Notes: generated by a model from the letters alone, not told the origin. DNA of 64,000 nucleotides from an uncultured Clostridia bacterium (GCA_947167215.1 CAMVHE010000002.1:1-64000); one strand, 5' to 3'; positions 24,223 to 33,724 are shown, counted from the first letter of the stretch. A program made the numbers and translations.

Positions 24223-26529
24223 ATGAATAAAAAAAGCCGCAGATTGCTGCTGTGCTGGCTGCTGGTCTTCTGTGCTGCGTGGCTCTTTTCCGATCGGGAA
24301 GCGCAGACGTATGTGTTTGAAAATGAAATGCTTGCCGCGTTTGTGGAAAGCCGGGAAGAGGCAGATCAGGCAGAAAAAGACGCGAAGGACCAGATGTATC
24401 TGGTGCAGGCCGAGGCAGCACGACGCACGGACAGCGGTCTCTGGGGCGATGACGGGATAAGCGGAAAAGAAAGCGCAGAGATTGCAAAGCGGGCTGTGGA
24501 TGAGAATGGCCTCAACCTTATGTGGGGAATGTATGATATCGCTATTACCCTGGAGGATGACGCATTGTTTGAAGGGAGCATTGTCTGTGCCGGAAAACAG
24601 CGCCTGATCCGTCAGGGGGAGATATCGGGAACCGCAGACGGGTCCGGGCAGGTCCACAGCCGTTTTACCGTGACGGATACCGTGGAGAACATCCGGATGG
24701 CAACGGATATGCCGGAGCGGGTGAGCAGGGTCACGGTATCCCGCTGCGGGACAACCCGGGTGGACCCGGACAGAATGGCGTACATGATTCTTCTGGGCGC
24801 TGCACTGACGGTGCTGATTCTTCTTTCGGAAGAAAAACGGCCGGATAACCGGGAACGGCTCGGTACGGCGGCGATGCTCATGCTTCTGATTGTCTTTACG
24901 TCCGCACCCGTTATGTGGAGAGGAATATATGACGGCCGCGGGCATGATCTGCTGTTTCATGTCAACCGGATTGAAGGAATTGCTTCGGGGCTTCGGGCCG
25001 GACAGTTCCCGGTGCGCATTCATGCTTCTACTCTGCAGGGATATGGATACGCGGCATCCGAGTTCTATCCGGAGCTTTTCCTGTATTTTCCGGCGATGCT
25101 GCGGAACCTGGGCGTTACTCTGGACGGCGCGCTCCGCATTTTCATGGTAGCCATCAACGCGGCGACAGTTTTAAGCTGCTATATCAGCATGATGGGAATC
25201 ACGGGACGCAGAGATGCGGCAGTGGGGATAACCGTGCTTTATGCCACCAGCATTTACCGGCTGGTCAATCTGTATACCCGTTCCGCATACGGGGAAGGCC
25301 TGGCTATGATTTTCTTCCCGCTGCTGATCTGGGCAATGTGGGAAATTCTGGCAGGGGATGAAGGCCGGTGGCCGCTTCTGGCACTGGCAATGACAGGCAT
25401 CTGCGCCTCTCACCTGCTCAGCGTGCTGTTCTGCACCCTGTTCTGTGCACTGGCCGCCCTGCTGTGCCTGCCGGAACTCCTTCGGAAGAAAAAAAGAATA
25501 GGAGCGATCTTTCTGGCTGCCGGCGTAACGGCTGCCTGTTTTGCAGGTTTTCTCATCCCGATGCTGGACTATATCCGGGAGGGAATCAATACCAATGTAG
25601 CCCTGGAACCGGAGGAACATACCCTTACATTGGGCTCCTTCTTCATTGCTTTTGCAGGCGACAGGGGCAAGGTTATGGAAGGCGCCGAAGACTATGCGTA
25701 TACCATTGGCGTGGTTCCCGGACTGGCAATCATGGCAGGCATGGCACTCTTCGGCGTGCAGCGCTATCGGGAAGGGAAGAAAGCAGAAGAAAAAATGGAC
25801 AGAATCAGCGGGAAACTGCTTTTGCTGGGCTGCATTGCTCTGCTGCTGACGACGGACCTTTTCCCATGGAAGTTCTTCCGGATCCACCGACCGTTCTCCC
25901 TGGTTGCGGGACAGATGCAGTTCCCATGGCGCATGATCGGGATTGCAGTTCCCATGCTGGCCGTGCCGGCCGTCTGGGGGGCGCTGCGGGAAGAAAAATG
26001 GAAAAAGCCTGCCATGGCTGCCCTGATGACCATCAGTGTGCTTACTTCATCCTATACCATGCAGGCACAGGTGGAAGACCTTCCTGCAATATACCAGGAC
26101 AGCTGTACGACAACGTCCATTGGACAATATGAGTATCTTTATGTGCTCACGCAAAAAGATGCCCTGTGGCCGGGGGATCTGCGGATGAGGGGATTGGATC
26201 CCTGGGAAATTACGGCTTACGAAAAAAACGGGACGAACCTGACCTTTACGGTGCGTTCTACGCCGGGAGAGCACAGCATGGTTCTTCCGCTTCTGTACTA
26301 TAAGGGATATGAGGCAGAAGGAGAGGGATGCGGAAGCATCACGCTGACCCGGGGCAATAACAATGTGCTTATGCTGACAGCAGAGGATATGACCGGGGAG
26401 TCTACGTTCCGAGTCTGGTTCCGGACACCTCTGAAATGGTGGATAGCGACGGCAGTCAGTGCCTGCAGCGGAATCCTGCTCCTTTTCCTCGTGGTGAGGG
26501 ACAGCCGGAGATGCCGCAGAAGGAACTGA
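24223..26529 (+). CDS. PTPS-related large membrane protein (GT-C-like)
   Basis: 768-residue integral membrane protein. An N-terminal helix (LLLCWLLVFCAAWLF) is followed by about 170 exposed residues, a second helix and then a multi-helix core. The core start YDGRGHDLLFHVNRIEG, followed by FPVRIHASTLQGYGYAASEF and ATSIYRLVNLYTRSAYGE, is typical of the 6-pyruvoyl-tetrahydropterin synthase-related membrane family, whose acidic-His loop and topology resemble GT-C glycosyltransferases using lipid-linked donors. Residues 640-740 form an outer domain before the last helix. The ATG at 24223 is chosen; a TTG nine codons earlier is possible. Function of the family is unproven; glycosylation of surface polymers is the usual guess. 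Confidence 0.75.
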   Translation: MNKKSRRLLLCWLLVFCAAWLFSDREAQTYVFENEMLAAFVESREEADQAEKDAKDQMYLVQAEAARRTDSGLWGDDGISGKESAEIAKRAVDENGLNLMWGMYDIAITLEDDALFEGSIVCAGKQRLIRQGEISGTADGSGQVHSRFTVTDTVENIRMATDMPERVSRVTVSRCGTTRVDPDRMAYMILLGAALTVLILLSEEKRPDNRERLGTAAMLMLLIVFTSAPVMWRGIYDGRGHDLLFHVNRIEGIASGLRAGQFPVRIHASTLQGYGYAASEFYPELFLYFPAMLRNLGVTLDGALRIFMVAINAATVLSCYISMMGITGRRDAAVGITVLYATSIYRLVNLYTRSAYGEGLAMIFFPLLIWAMWEILAGDEGRWPLLALAMTGICASHLLSVLFCTLFCALAALLCLPELLRKKKRIGAIFLAAGVTAACFAGFLIPMLDYIREGINTNVALEPEEHTLTLGSFFIAFAGDRGKVMEGAEDYAYTIGVVPGLAIMAGMALFGVQRYREGKKAEEKMDRISGKLLLLGCIALLLTTDLFPWKFFRIHRPFSLVAGQMQFPWRMIGIAVPMLAVPAVWGALREEKWKKPAMAALMTISVLTSSYTMQAQVEDLPAIYQDSCTTTSIGQYEYLYVLTQKDALWPGDLRMRGLDPWEITAYEKNGTNLTFTVRSTPGEHSMVLPLLYYKGYEAEGEGCGSITLTRGNNNVLMLTAEDMTGESTFRVWFRTPLKWWIATAVSACSGILLLFLVVRDSRRCRRRN

Positions 26530-26594
26530 TCATTTCCTGCAGACGGTGAGAAGGAAAGCCTGAAAATGCTTGAAAGAGAAGGAGAAACTACAGG

Positions 26595-27413
26595 ATGAAT
26601 ATTGTACAGAAGGCAGAATGGAAACTGCGTTATTATGCATTCCGCGCTTTGGGAAAAATGGGAGGAGTGTTAAACGGAACACAATATTATTGCAATCTGT
26701 GCGGCAAGTCTTCCCGGGTTTTCCTCTCATACGGAACCAAGAGCGAAGTTGCACTGGATATGATCGGCTCCGGTGTGCGCAGGCACTGTGAGTGCCCCCG
26801 CTGCTTTTCCCATGACCGCTTCCGCTGGATCTATGAAGTCCTTCTGCGCTATACGGATATTCTTTCGCCGGATAGAAAGCGCAGCCTTTGCGTGATGCAC
26901 ATTGCGGCAGAGCCGGGAGTGCGGAAACGCCTTGCGGAGAAGGCGGGGGAAGGCCTGACCTACCTGACGGGAGACCTTGAACAGAAATATTCGGACCTTC
27001 GCGTGGATGTAACGGACATGCATCAGTTTGAAGATGGCACCTTTGATTACTTCATCATTAACCATGTGATGGAACATGTGCCGGATGAAGCGGCTGCCAT
27101 GCGCGAGATCCGCCGCGTTCTGAAGCCGGACGGCGTTCTGATCATCTCCTTCCCGATGTGCCTGACCAGAAAGACCTTCGAAGACCCGACCATTGTGACT
27201 CCCAAAGGACGCCTGGATGCTTATGGCCAGGAGGACCATGTCCGGCTGTATGGGACGGACAGTGAAGAGAGACTGAAGGGCTTCGGCTTTGAAGTCACCC
27301 CGCTGGTTGTCAAGGAACAGCTTCCGGAGGAGGAAATCCGCCGCATGGCACTGATTCCGGAGGACACGATTTTCCTCTGCCGCCCGGGCAAAGAGGGAAG
27401 TGCGTCCGTCTGA
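26595..27413 (+). CDS. SAM-dependent methyltransferase with zinc ribbon
   Basis: 272 residues. An N-terminal zinc-ribbon-like region has the pairs YCNLCGKSS and HCECPRCFS (residues about 33-75). The class I methyltransferase fold follows: VMHIAAEPGVRKRLAEKAG, then YLTGDLEQKYSDLRVDVTDM, the motif FDYFIINHVMEHVPDE and LKPDGVLIISFP. Similar proteins act late in polysaccharide or glycan modification. AAGGAG stands before the ATG. It follows the GT-C-like membrane protein by 65 bases without a terminator, so co-transcription is likely. Confidence 0.82.
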   Translation: MNIVQKAEWKLRYYAFRALGKMGGVLNGTQYYCNLCGKSSRVFLSYGTKSEVALDMIGSGVRRHCECPRCFSHDRFRWIYEVLLRYTDILSPDRKRSLCVMHIAAEPGVRKRLAEKAGEGLTYLTGDLEQKYSDLRVDVTDMHQFEDGTFDYFIINHVMEHVPDEAAAMREIRRVLKPDGVLIISFPMCLTRKTFEDPTIVTPKGRLDAYGQEDHVRLYGTDSEERLKGFGFEVTPLVVKEQLPEEEIRRMALIPEDTIFLCRPGKEGSASV

Positions 27414-27605
27414 CCGGCCTGCTGTTACAGCCCGGCAGCGGGACGTCTTCGGATGAAGAGACAAAGCCGGTCCGGCATGGGGATTTCCAGGCATTTTTCT
27501 GAGACATGGCAGTGCGCCGCGTGCAGAACCGGCGGGAGGGAGAACTGATGAACAGGTTCGGTGGTTCCCGCCCACACTGAAAAAGTAAAGTTTGTGTTTT
27601 TGCAT

Positions 27606-27639
27606 ACACCACGGATTCGATGGAATCGGTGGTGTTTTT
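27606..27639 (+). terminator. Terminator after the methyltransferase
   Basis: ACACCACGGATTC pairs with GAATCGGTGGTGT (one mismatch), tetraloop GATG, then a T run. Confidence 0.85.
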
Positions 27640-27678
27640 CTGTACGTGCTGGTCCTAGACAGGGACGAAGCCCTCACA

Positions 27679-27711
27679 ATGCTTGCAAATACAGGGGCTT
27701 CATGCTATCAT
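27679..27711 (+). promoter_or_regulatory. Promoter of the helicase gene, near-copy of the one at 24141
   Basis: TTGCAA (27683-27688), 17-base spacer, TATCAT (27706-27711). CAATGCTTGCAAA and GGGCTTCATG are identical to the promoter at 24141-24175. Confidence 0.7.
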
Positions 27712-27805
27712 GAGCTGAATTTTCCGAAATGAAAGGCCTGCATACAGGCTGCGGCATGTCGGAAATCATGGCGTGGATTCTGCTGAAGCTGCGAGGGCAA
27801 ATGGG

Positions 27806-30139
27806 ATGGACAGAGAAAGAACAACGATCCGCATCAGCGTTCGTAACGTGGTGGAATTCACATGCCATGACAGTGACCTGACGCCTGCGGGCGGTGTGGT
27901 TTCAAGGATGCAGGAGGGCACACGGGCCCATAAGGCCAGGCAGGGCGCGGGAAAAGAACAGTTTGCAGATTATCAGGCGGAGGTCAGCCTGGCTGCAGAC
28001 TATATAACAGACGACCTTGTACTTCATGTGGAAGGACGGGCAGACGCACTTTATACGGATGAAGACGGCATGACCGTGGTTGAGGAGATCAAGCTGGGAA
28101 GTGTGGAATCGCCGCTTACCGAAGCGCATCGCATGCAGGCTGCCTTTTACGGGCATATGCTTTGCGTGAAAGGGGAGAAAGCGGTACGGCTCCGAGTCCT
28201 TTATGTGAATGAAAAGGGTATGTCGTTAATGACCTATACCGAGGAGCATTCAGCAGAAGTCCTGCGGGGATTTTTTGAAATGCTCTGTGAACCGGCGGCA
28301 ACCTTCGAAAAGGAAAAGGCAGCCTGGCGGAACAGACGGAATGAAAGCATTGCCCATCTGGCATTTCCATTCCCGGAATACCGGCCGGGACAGCGCCGCT
28401 TTGCAGGAGCGGTATATGGAGCAATCCGGGATAAGAAGCGGCTTTTTGCGCAGGCGCCGACAGGAACCGGAAAGACGATGGCGGCCCTTTTCCCGGCAGT
28501 TCATGCGCTGGCAAAAGGATACTGCCAGCGGATCTTTTATCTGACCGCCCGCACCACAGGCAGGGAAACTGCGCTGGATGCGATAAGGCGGCTGGAGAAT
28601 GGCGGAGCATGTCTGCATACCGTGGAAATTGCAGCCAAGGACAAGGTCTGCCCCCGGGAAACAAGGGACTGCAGACCGGAAGTCTGTCCCTATGCAAGCG
28701 GGTATTATGACCGCCTGCCTCATGCCCTGGAGGCTGCAGCAGGCAGGAAGCAGATATGGAGTGTGTCCGTAACAGCGGAGCTGGCAGAAGAATATATGCT
28801 CTGTCCGTTTGAGCTGTCCCTTGCGCTGGCCGGGGTGGCGGATATCATTGTGGGGGATATCAATTATGCTTTTGATCCCGCTGTTTCTCTGCAGGTTCTG
28901 CTTCCCGGTTCAACCCTGCTGGTGGATGAAGCACATCAGCTGGCAGACAGGGTCCGGGATGCATATTCCGCGGAAATTTCTGCAGAGGTTTTGCGGGAAC
29001 TTCGACGTGAAACGGGGAAAAGCCTGAAGCGGAAGAGCCGGCTGTACAGAAGCCTCACCGAAGCAATACGCGTGATGGAGTCATTGCCCGGAACGGAAAA
29101 GGAGCCGCCGGAGGCGGTAACCCAGGCAATGACGGAAGTTATGGAAGCTTCCAGGGAAGCTCTCGGGACAAGTCCGGATTCCGGAGCGGTGCTGGAGGTG
29201 TTCATGACAGCCAGAGCCTACTGCCTGGCTGCCGGACGATATGATGACCGTTATGATTTCAGCGAGGAAGGTATTGGGAAAAATGCGGTTCTTCATATCC
29301 ATATGCTGGATGCGGCTCCGGAAATTCTGAGTGTAACAAAGCAGGCAAAAGGGACCGTTTACTTCTCGGCCACCCTTTCTCCTGTAGAACTGACGGCGGG
29401 AATGCTGGGAGCGCTGCCCGGCGACGTGCAGGTCAACCTTTCTTCACCGTTTGACGTTCATCATCTGCAGGTGGAAATTGCACCGGTTGAAGTGCGGTAC
29501 AGCCAGAGAGAAAAAAATGCAGGACGGGTGGCGGATTCCATCACCGCATTTCTGCATTCGCACGCAGGCAATACCCTCATCTTTTTTTCCTCATATGCCT
29601 ATCTGCAGACGGTATATGAACAGATGCGGGAGAAGCTCCAGAACCGGACGGTATACCTTGAGACCCGGGGAATGGACGAGAAGGAGAAACAGGAACGCAT
29701 TTCTGCCTTTTACAGGGAAGACAATCTGGTGATGCTCTGTGTGCTGGGCGGAGCCTACGGAGAAGGCATTGACCTGCGCGGAGATGCATTGCGGAACGTG
29801 ATAGTGGTTTCGCTGGGGATGCCGACCCCGGACGCCAGAACGCTGGCGATGCAGCGGTATTATGACAGCCGGGGACAGAACGGTTTTCTGCTGTCCATGG
29901 TATGGCCGGGCATCATCCGGGTGATTCAGGCGGCGGGAAGACTCATCCGCAGCGAAACGGATGAAGGGTCCCTGCTGCTCATCGATGCCAGATATATGAG
30001 GAAAGATATTCGCGCATTATTTTCAGGTACGCTGATTGGAGATGCCATGGATCGGAGGACGAAACATGAAGAAATACTGGATATTGGGTCTGATACTGGC
30101 AATGACCTGCCAGGGGGCCAGGGCGGAAATGCCTTTTGA
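27806..30139 (+). CDS. DinG/XPD-like ATP-dependent DNA helicase with N-terminal nuclease-like domain
   Basis: 777-residue superfamily 2 helicase. Walker A is APTGTGKT (217-224), the Walker B box DEAH is at 374-377, and the helicase C domain contains GGAYGEGIDLRGD and IQAAGRLIRSETD. Four cysteines C282, C289, C294 and C333 have the spacing of the [4Fe-4S] cluster of XPD/DinG enzymes. The first ~150 residues resemble a Cas4/RecB-type PD-(D/E)XK fold: VEGRADALYTDEDGM followed by VVEEIKLG gives the Asp...Glu-x-Lys pattern. The fusion implies coupled unwinding and cutting, or single-strand end handling, in DNA repair. ATG at 27806 with GAGGG upstream is preferred over GTG at 27773. Confidence 0.88.
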   Translation: MDRERTTIRISVRNVVEFTCHDSDLTPAGGVVSRMQEGTRAHKARQGAGKEQFADYQAEVSLAADYITDDLVLHVEGRADALYTDEDGMTVVEEIKLGSVESPLTEAHRMQAAFYGHMLCVKGEKAVRLRVLYVNEKGMSLMTYTEEHSAEVLRGFFEMLCEPAATFEKEKAAWRNRRNESIAHLAFPFPEYRPGQRRFAGAVYGAIRDKKRLFAQAPTGTGKTMAALFPAVHALAKGYCQRIFYLTARTTGRETALDAIRRLENGGACLHTVEIAAKDKVCPRETRDCRPEVCPYASGYYDRLPHALEAAAGRKQIWSVSVTAELAEEYMLCPFELSLALAGVADIIVGDINYAFDPAVSLQVLLPGSTLLVDEAHQLADRVRDAYSAEISAEVLRELRRETGKSLKRKSRLYRSLTEAIRVMESLPGTEKEPPEAVTQAMTEVMEASREALGTSPDSGAVLEVFMTARAYCLAAGRYDDRYDFSEEGIGKNAVLHIHMLDAAPEILSVTKQAKGTVYFSATLSPVELTAGMLGALPGDVQVNLSSPFDVHHLQVEIAPVEVRYSQREKNAGRVADSITAFLHSHAGNTLIFFSSYAYLQTVYEQMREKLQNRTVYLETRGMDEKEKQERISAFYREDNLVMLCVLGGAYGEGIDLRGDALRNVIVVSLGMPTPDARTLAMQRYYDSRGQNGFLLSMVWPGIIRVIQAAGRLIRSETDEGSLLLIDARYMRKDIRALFSGTLIGDAMDRRTKHEEILDIGSDTGNDLPGGQGGNAF

Positions 30140-31241
30140 TCTTCCAACGGACCACGTAACGGTGATACAGAATTCCGAGGAAATACCGGTGGATGAAACA
30201 GAGCAGCTGTCTCTCGAGGAAATCATGGGGGCAGAGGAAGCACTGTCGCTGGAAGAGCTTGACAATGCACAGGAGGCGCTCCCGATAGAGGAAGCCGTAC
30301 CGTCGGCGCCTGTATGGCCGCAGACTTTCGTCATTACCTGCGGAGGAGATACGACGCTTGGCTCAACCGACGATCTGCGCAAGCGGGATGACTGCTTTGA
30401 AGCAGTCCTGTCCGACAGGGGATATGACTGGTTTTTTTCGGGGCTTCTGCCGATCTTCAGCTCGGATGACCTGACGCTGGTCAATTTCGAGGGAACGCTC
30501 ACGGAGGAAACCACAAAAAAGGAAAAGAAATTCAACTTTAAAGGACCGGCCGAGTATACGGAAATCCTGACCTCCGGAAGCGTGGAAGCGGTAAATGTGG
30601 CGAATAACCATACCCTTGACTACGGGGAAAAGGGCAGGACGGATACCATTGCAAATCTGGAGGCGGCGGGAATCATTGTCTCAGGCAACGGCCAGCTGGG
30701 GATTTTTGAGAAAAACGGCGTCAAGGTGGGAATGACGGGATACTGCTTCCCCTACAGCAATGGAAAGAAGGACATTTCCAAGGATATCCGACAGTTGCGG
30801 GACGCAGGGTGTCAGATTGTGATTGCCTCCTTCCACTGGGGAAGTGAGTACCGGGACGATTTTACCGCAGAGCAGCGGAATATCGGAAGAGCGGCCCTGA
30901 AAGCCGGGGCGGATATTGTCATCGGACACCATCCCCATATTGTCCAGGGCGTGGAAGCCTACCAGGACAGCTATATCCTTTATTCCCTGGGAAACCTGGT
31001 GTTTGGCGGCAATGTGGACCCGGATGACCGGGACAGCGTGCTTGCAAGGCTGACTTTTACAGTGTACGAAGATCATGCGGACGCACCGAAGCTGACGCTG
31101 GTGCCGATCCGCCTGACAGAGCTGAGCAAGGGAACGGATTACCGGCCGGTACCGGCGGAAGGGGAAGAAGGAACGCGGATTGTCAACCGGATCCTGAAAC
31201 GTTCTTCCGGCATGGATCAGTTCGAAAATGGCACATGGTGA
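30066..31241 (+). CDS. CapA-like secreted metallophosphoesterase
   Basis: 391 residues with signal peptide MKKYWILGLILAMTCQGARA. After an acidic linker (about 30-85) comes the PGA_cap fold: ITCGGDTTLGSTDD, VNFEGTLTEE, VNVANNHTLDYGEKG and ASFHWGSEY, then GHHPHIVQGVEAY, which carry the metal-binding Asp, Asn and His residues of calcineurin-like enzymes. CapA proteins take part in poly-gamma-glutamate capsule anchoring, but this family is broad and no capB/capC is nearby. The ATG lies 74 bases inside the helicase gene, preceded by CGGAGG, so translation is independent of but coupled in transcript with the helicase. Confidence 0.88.
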   Translation: MKKYWILGLILAMTCQGARAEMPFDLPTDHVTVIQNSEEIPVDETEQLSLEEIMGAEEALSLEELDNAQEALPIEEAVPSAPVWPQTFVITCGGDTTLGSTDDLRKRDDCFEAVLSDRGYDWFFSGLLPIFSSDDLTLVNFEGTLTEETTKKEKKFNFKGPAEYTEILTSGSVEAVNVANNHTLDYGEKGRTDTIANLEAAGIIVSGNGQLGIFEKNGVKVGMTGYCFPYSNGKKDISKDIRQLRDAGCQIVIASFHWGSEYRDDFTAEQRNIGRAALKAGADIVIGHHPHIVQGVEAYQDSYILYSLGNLVFGGNVDPDDRDSVLARLTFTVYEDHADAPKLTLVPIRLTELSKGTDYRPVPAEGEEGTRIVNRILKRSSGMDQFENGTW

Positions 31242-31250
31242 GGAGGAAAC

Positions 31251-32216
31251 ATGGCCTATTTTGCATTATTTGCAGATCTTGAAAACTGCGGAGGAAAGAA
31301 AAGCGTTCTGATGGATGTTATTGAGCGGGTTAAAATCCGCGGGGATATCCTGATTGGAAAAGTATACGGATATACGGACAGCTATTCAGACCTCAAGGAA
31401 ATCCTGCTTTCCAATACTTTCGCAGTGGTTCCGTCCCTGCGCTATGGACGAAGCCAGAAAAACAGCATGGACATCCAGCTGGTCATTGATGCCCTGGATG
31501 TGGCGTTTACCAACCCCCTGATTGACAGTTTCTGTATCGTTTCCGGAGACAGTGATTATGTGCCGCTGGTGGGCAAACTGAAGAGCATGGGCAAGTTTGT
31601 GCTTGGCATTTCCCGAAGCGAAGCTGCCTCAAATGTATTCATGAGCGCCTGCTCGGAGTTCCAGTTTCTGGAGAGTGTTTCCACCAGCAACAAGCAGCGC
31701 AACAAGACGGAATCGCTGGATGTACTGACGCTGCAGGATGTCAATGATCTGCTGGTGACCATTCTGAAGGAAACGGACAGCGGGGAAATGCTGGCAGCAG
31801 AAGCAAAGAACGTGCTTTTGCGGCTGCGGCCTAACTTTTCTGAAAAAAGCGTGGGATATTCCACCTTTGGCAAGCTGGTCAGCAGACTGTCCCAGGAATT
31901 CGGGGAGTTTTCCGTGGTGACGGAACAGTACAATGTAAAGCTGCGCCTGGCGCAGTCCGTCAGCATGGGAGAACAGCTGACCAAGGACAACTATGTAAAG
32001 ATTCTTTCAAAAATGCTGAGCGAATATAAGCGGGACGGCTTTGACCGGGTGAACCCCTCCATCCTGAAGGCTTCCCTGCTGACTGCTTACCCGGATTTTA
32101 CGGAGCGGCAGATCGGACACCGGCGTTTCTCGGATGTATTGCGCGCACTTGAAAAGGAGCATTTGCTGCGGATAGAAATGGATGAAAGCGGCAACATGCT
32201 GGTGCGTATTCTGTGA
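31251..32216 (+). CDS. NYN domain protein with two OST-HTH/LOTUS domains
   Basis: 321 residues. Residues 1-145 form a NYN (PIN-like) ribonuclease domain with acidic residues in FADLENCGG, MDIQLVIDALDVA and VSGDSDYVPLVGKL, the last being the family signature. Two winged-helix LOTUS domains follow, about 160-240 (LTLQDVNDLLVTILKET) and 250-320 (YVKILSKMLSEYKRDGFDRV), both ending in a FxxL/FSxVL-type segment. NYN-LOTUS (LabA/YaiI-like) proteins are thought to cut or bind RNA. It starts nine bases after capA with GAGGAGG upstream and overlaps the next gene by four bases. Confidence 0.88.
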   Translation: MAYFALFADLENCGGKKSVLMDVIERVKIRGDILIGKVYGYTDSYSDLKEILLSNTFAVVPSLRYGRSQKNSMDIQLVIDALDVAFTNPLIDSFCIVSGDSDYVPLVGKLKSMGKFVLGISRSEAASNVFMSACSEFQFLESVSTSNKQRNKTESLDVLTLQDVNDLLVTILKETDSGEMLAAEAKNVLLRLRPNFSEKSVGYSTFGKLVSRLSQEFGEFSVVTEQYNVKLRLAQSVSMGEQLTKDNYVKILSKMLSEYKRDGFDRVNPSILKASLLTAYPDFTERQIGHRRFSDVLRALEKEHLLRIEMDESGNMLVRIL

Positions 32217-33724
32217 AGCGTCTGTTCTGGAGGGGAATTCTGCTGCTGATGCTTCTTCTGCCGATGACGGGAAGGACCCAGACACTGCGGATGGAAGAAG
32301 CGCAGGTGGCTTTTACGTATCCGGATACCTGGCAGGTGGTCAGCCCGCAGCTGTGTACGGTTTATGAGCCGGTGCTCAAAGCAGCGGGACTCGATGTGAT
32401 CGCACTGTCTGATGAACTGGAGGATCAGCATGTTCTGTCCAGGGGATACAAGCCCGGCTATCAGGAGTTTTATCAGGTGCTGACCCGGGACGATGATCTG
32501 GCCATTGAAATTTTTCAGATGGATCTGGCGAGCCAGGATGACCGGAAGCGGATCCGCCGGCAGGTGGAAAACAACGATTTATGGGAAAGCACGGGATTCC
32601 GGACGCAGGATACCGCCTGGCAGGTGGAAGGAGGCCGCTACTGGCTCTATATTCATTACCTGAAAACGATATCCGGGAATACCGTGGGCAGGGGTATCCG
32701 ATACCTGACGGTCTTCAACGGAAAGTACCTGATCATTGACTGGCAGAGGGCGGAGGGCCGGTTTACCAACCGGGAGCTGTCTTCTTTCAGAGGCATGCTG
32801 TCCGGGGTCTTTTTCCTGGAGATGGCCAAGGAGCCGATACGAAGAACGGTCCTTGAGGCAGAGCTGCCTACCGAAAGCAATAAAGCGGAAATCAAGATCA
32901 CGGGCACAGCAACGCCGGAAGCCGTGATCACGCTGTCTGCACTGAAGGAATACGATCAGGAAGCCACACAGGTGGAAACGGTTGCTTCTGCCCGGGGCAG
33001 TTTTACGGTATCGCTGAAACTTTACACGGAAGGCAACTATGATCTGACCCTCAGCGCTGCGGCGACAGGCATGCTGGAAAATACGATGAGCAGCGCACTT
33101 TTCTACAGTGAAAAAACCATACCGGTATCCGGTATTCCTGAAGTTCAGACGGTAACGGAGGATAAGGTAGTCGTTTCCGGTACGACCCTGGGAGGTACTG
33201 CGCTGCAGCTGGTGACCCCCTTCGGCCTTTCCAAGAAACGCTCGGCAAACGATGGAAGCTTTTCCTTTGAGCTGAGTACGGAAGATGAAGGTACGTACAA
33301 TTACACCCTGATTCTGGACCGCTCCGGCTATGTGCAGCGGCGGATTCAGTTTACCATTGTGCGCATTAAGACGGATGACCAGCAGCGGAGTGAAATCCGC
33401 AGGACCGCCGTAAAGATCGCCTACCGCGAGCTGCAGAAAAACCTTGAACGCAATACAGGCAAGGTGCTGTCTCTGTACGGACCGGTGGAAGAGGTCAGTA
33501 CCGGCGGGGAAAATACGTATATCCGGCTGATGTTTAACCGGGATACGGGAAACAAATGGTACAATCCGGTGGTTATTGTTACGGATCAGAAGGTGGATGT
33601 AAAGGCCGGGGATATGCTGACGGCAGTGGTCCGCGTAGCAGGCGTTTACGAGGAACAGGACAACGGCGGTAATATGGTGAACATTCCACGCTTGGAGCTG
33701 TTGTTTATTGACAGAGTAGACTGA
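32213..33724 (+). CDS. Secreted protein with Ig-like repeats, function unknown
   Basis: 503 residues from a GTG in the overlap GTGA. A signal peptide (LFWRGILLLMLLLPMTG) is followed by an alpha/beta region (AFTYPDTWQVVSPQ to SFRGMLSGVFFLE) that looks like a PsbP/secreted lipid-binding type fold, then two beta-rich repeats near 225-310 and 315-395 (KITGTATPEAVITLS and VVSGTTLGGTALQLV share a pattern of bacterial Ig-like modules), and a C-terminal OB-like part with KVDVKAGDMLTAVVRVAG. I do not recognise a specific family. It is co-transcribed with the NYN-LOTUS protein. Confidence 0.75.
   Translation: MKRLFWRGILLLMLLLPMTGRTQTLRMEEAQVAFTYPDTWQVVSPQLCTVYEPVLKAAGLDVIALSDELEDQHVLSRGYKPGYQEFYQVLTRDDDLAIEIFQMDLASQDDRKRIRRQVENNDLWESTGFRTQDTAWQVEGGRYWLYIHYLKTISGNTVGRGIRYLTVFNGKYLIIDWQRAEGRFTNRELSSFRGMLSGVFFLEMAKEPIRRTVLEAELPTESNKAEIKITGTATPEAVITLSALKEYDQEATQVETVASARGSFTVSLKLYTEGNYDLTLSAAATGMLENTMSSALFYSEKTIPVSGIPEVQTVTEDKVVVSGTTLGGTALQLVTPFGLSKKRSANDGSFSFELSTEDEGTYNYTLILDRSGYVQRRIQFTIVRIKTDDQQRSEIRRTAVKIAYRELQKNLERNTGKVLSLYGPVEEVSTGGENTYIRLMFNRDTGNKWYNPVVIVTDQKVDVKAGDMLTAVVRVAGVYEEQDNGGNMVNIPRLELLFIDRVD

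Larger units (their letters stand above)
27414..27805 (+). other. Intergenic stretch before the helicase
   Basis: 392 bases holding a terminator at 27606-27639 and a promoter at 27679-27711. The helicase frame is open back to a GTG at 27773, but that start lies close to the promoter and has no ribosome binding site. Nothing else was recognised. Confidence 0.6.
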
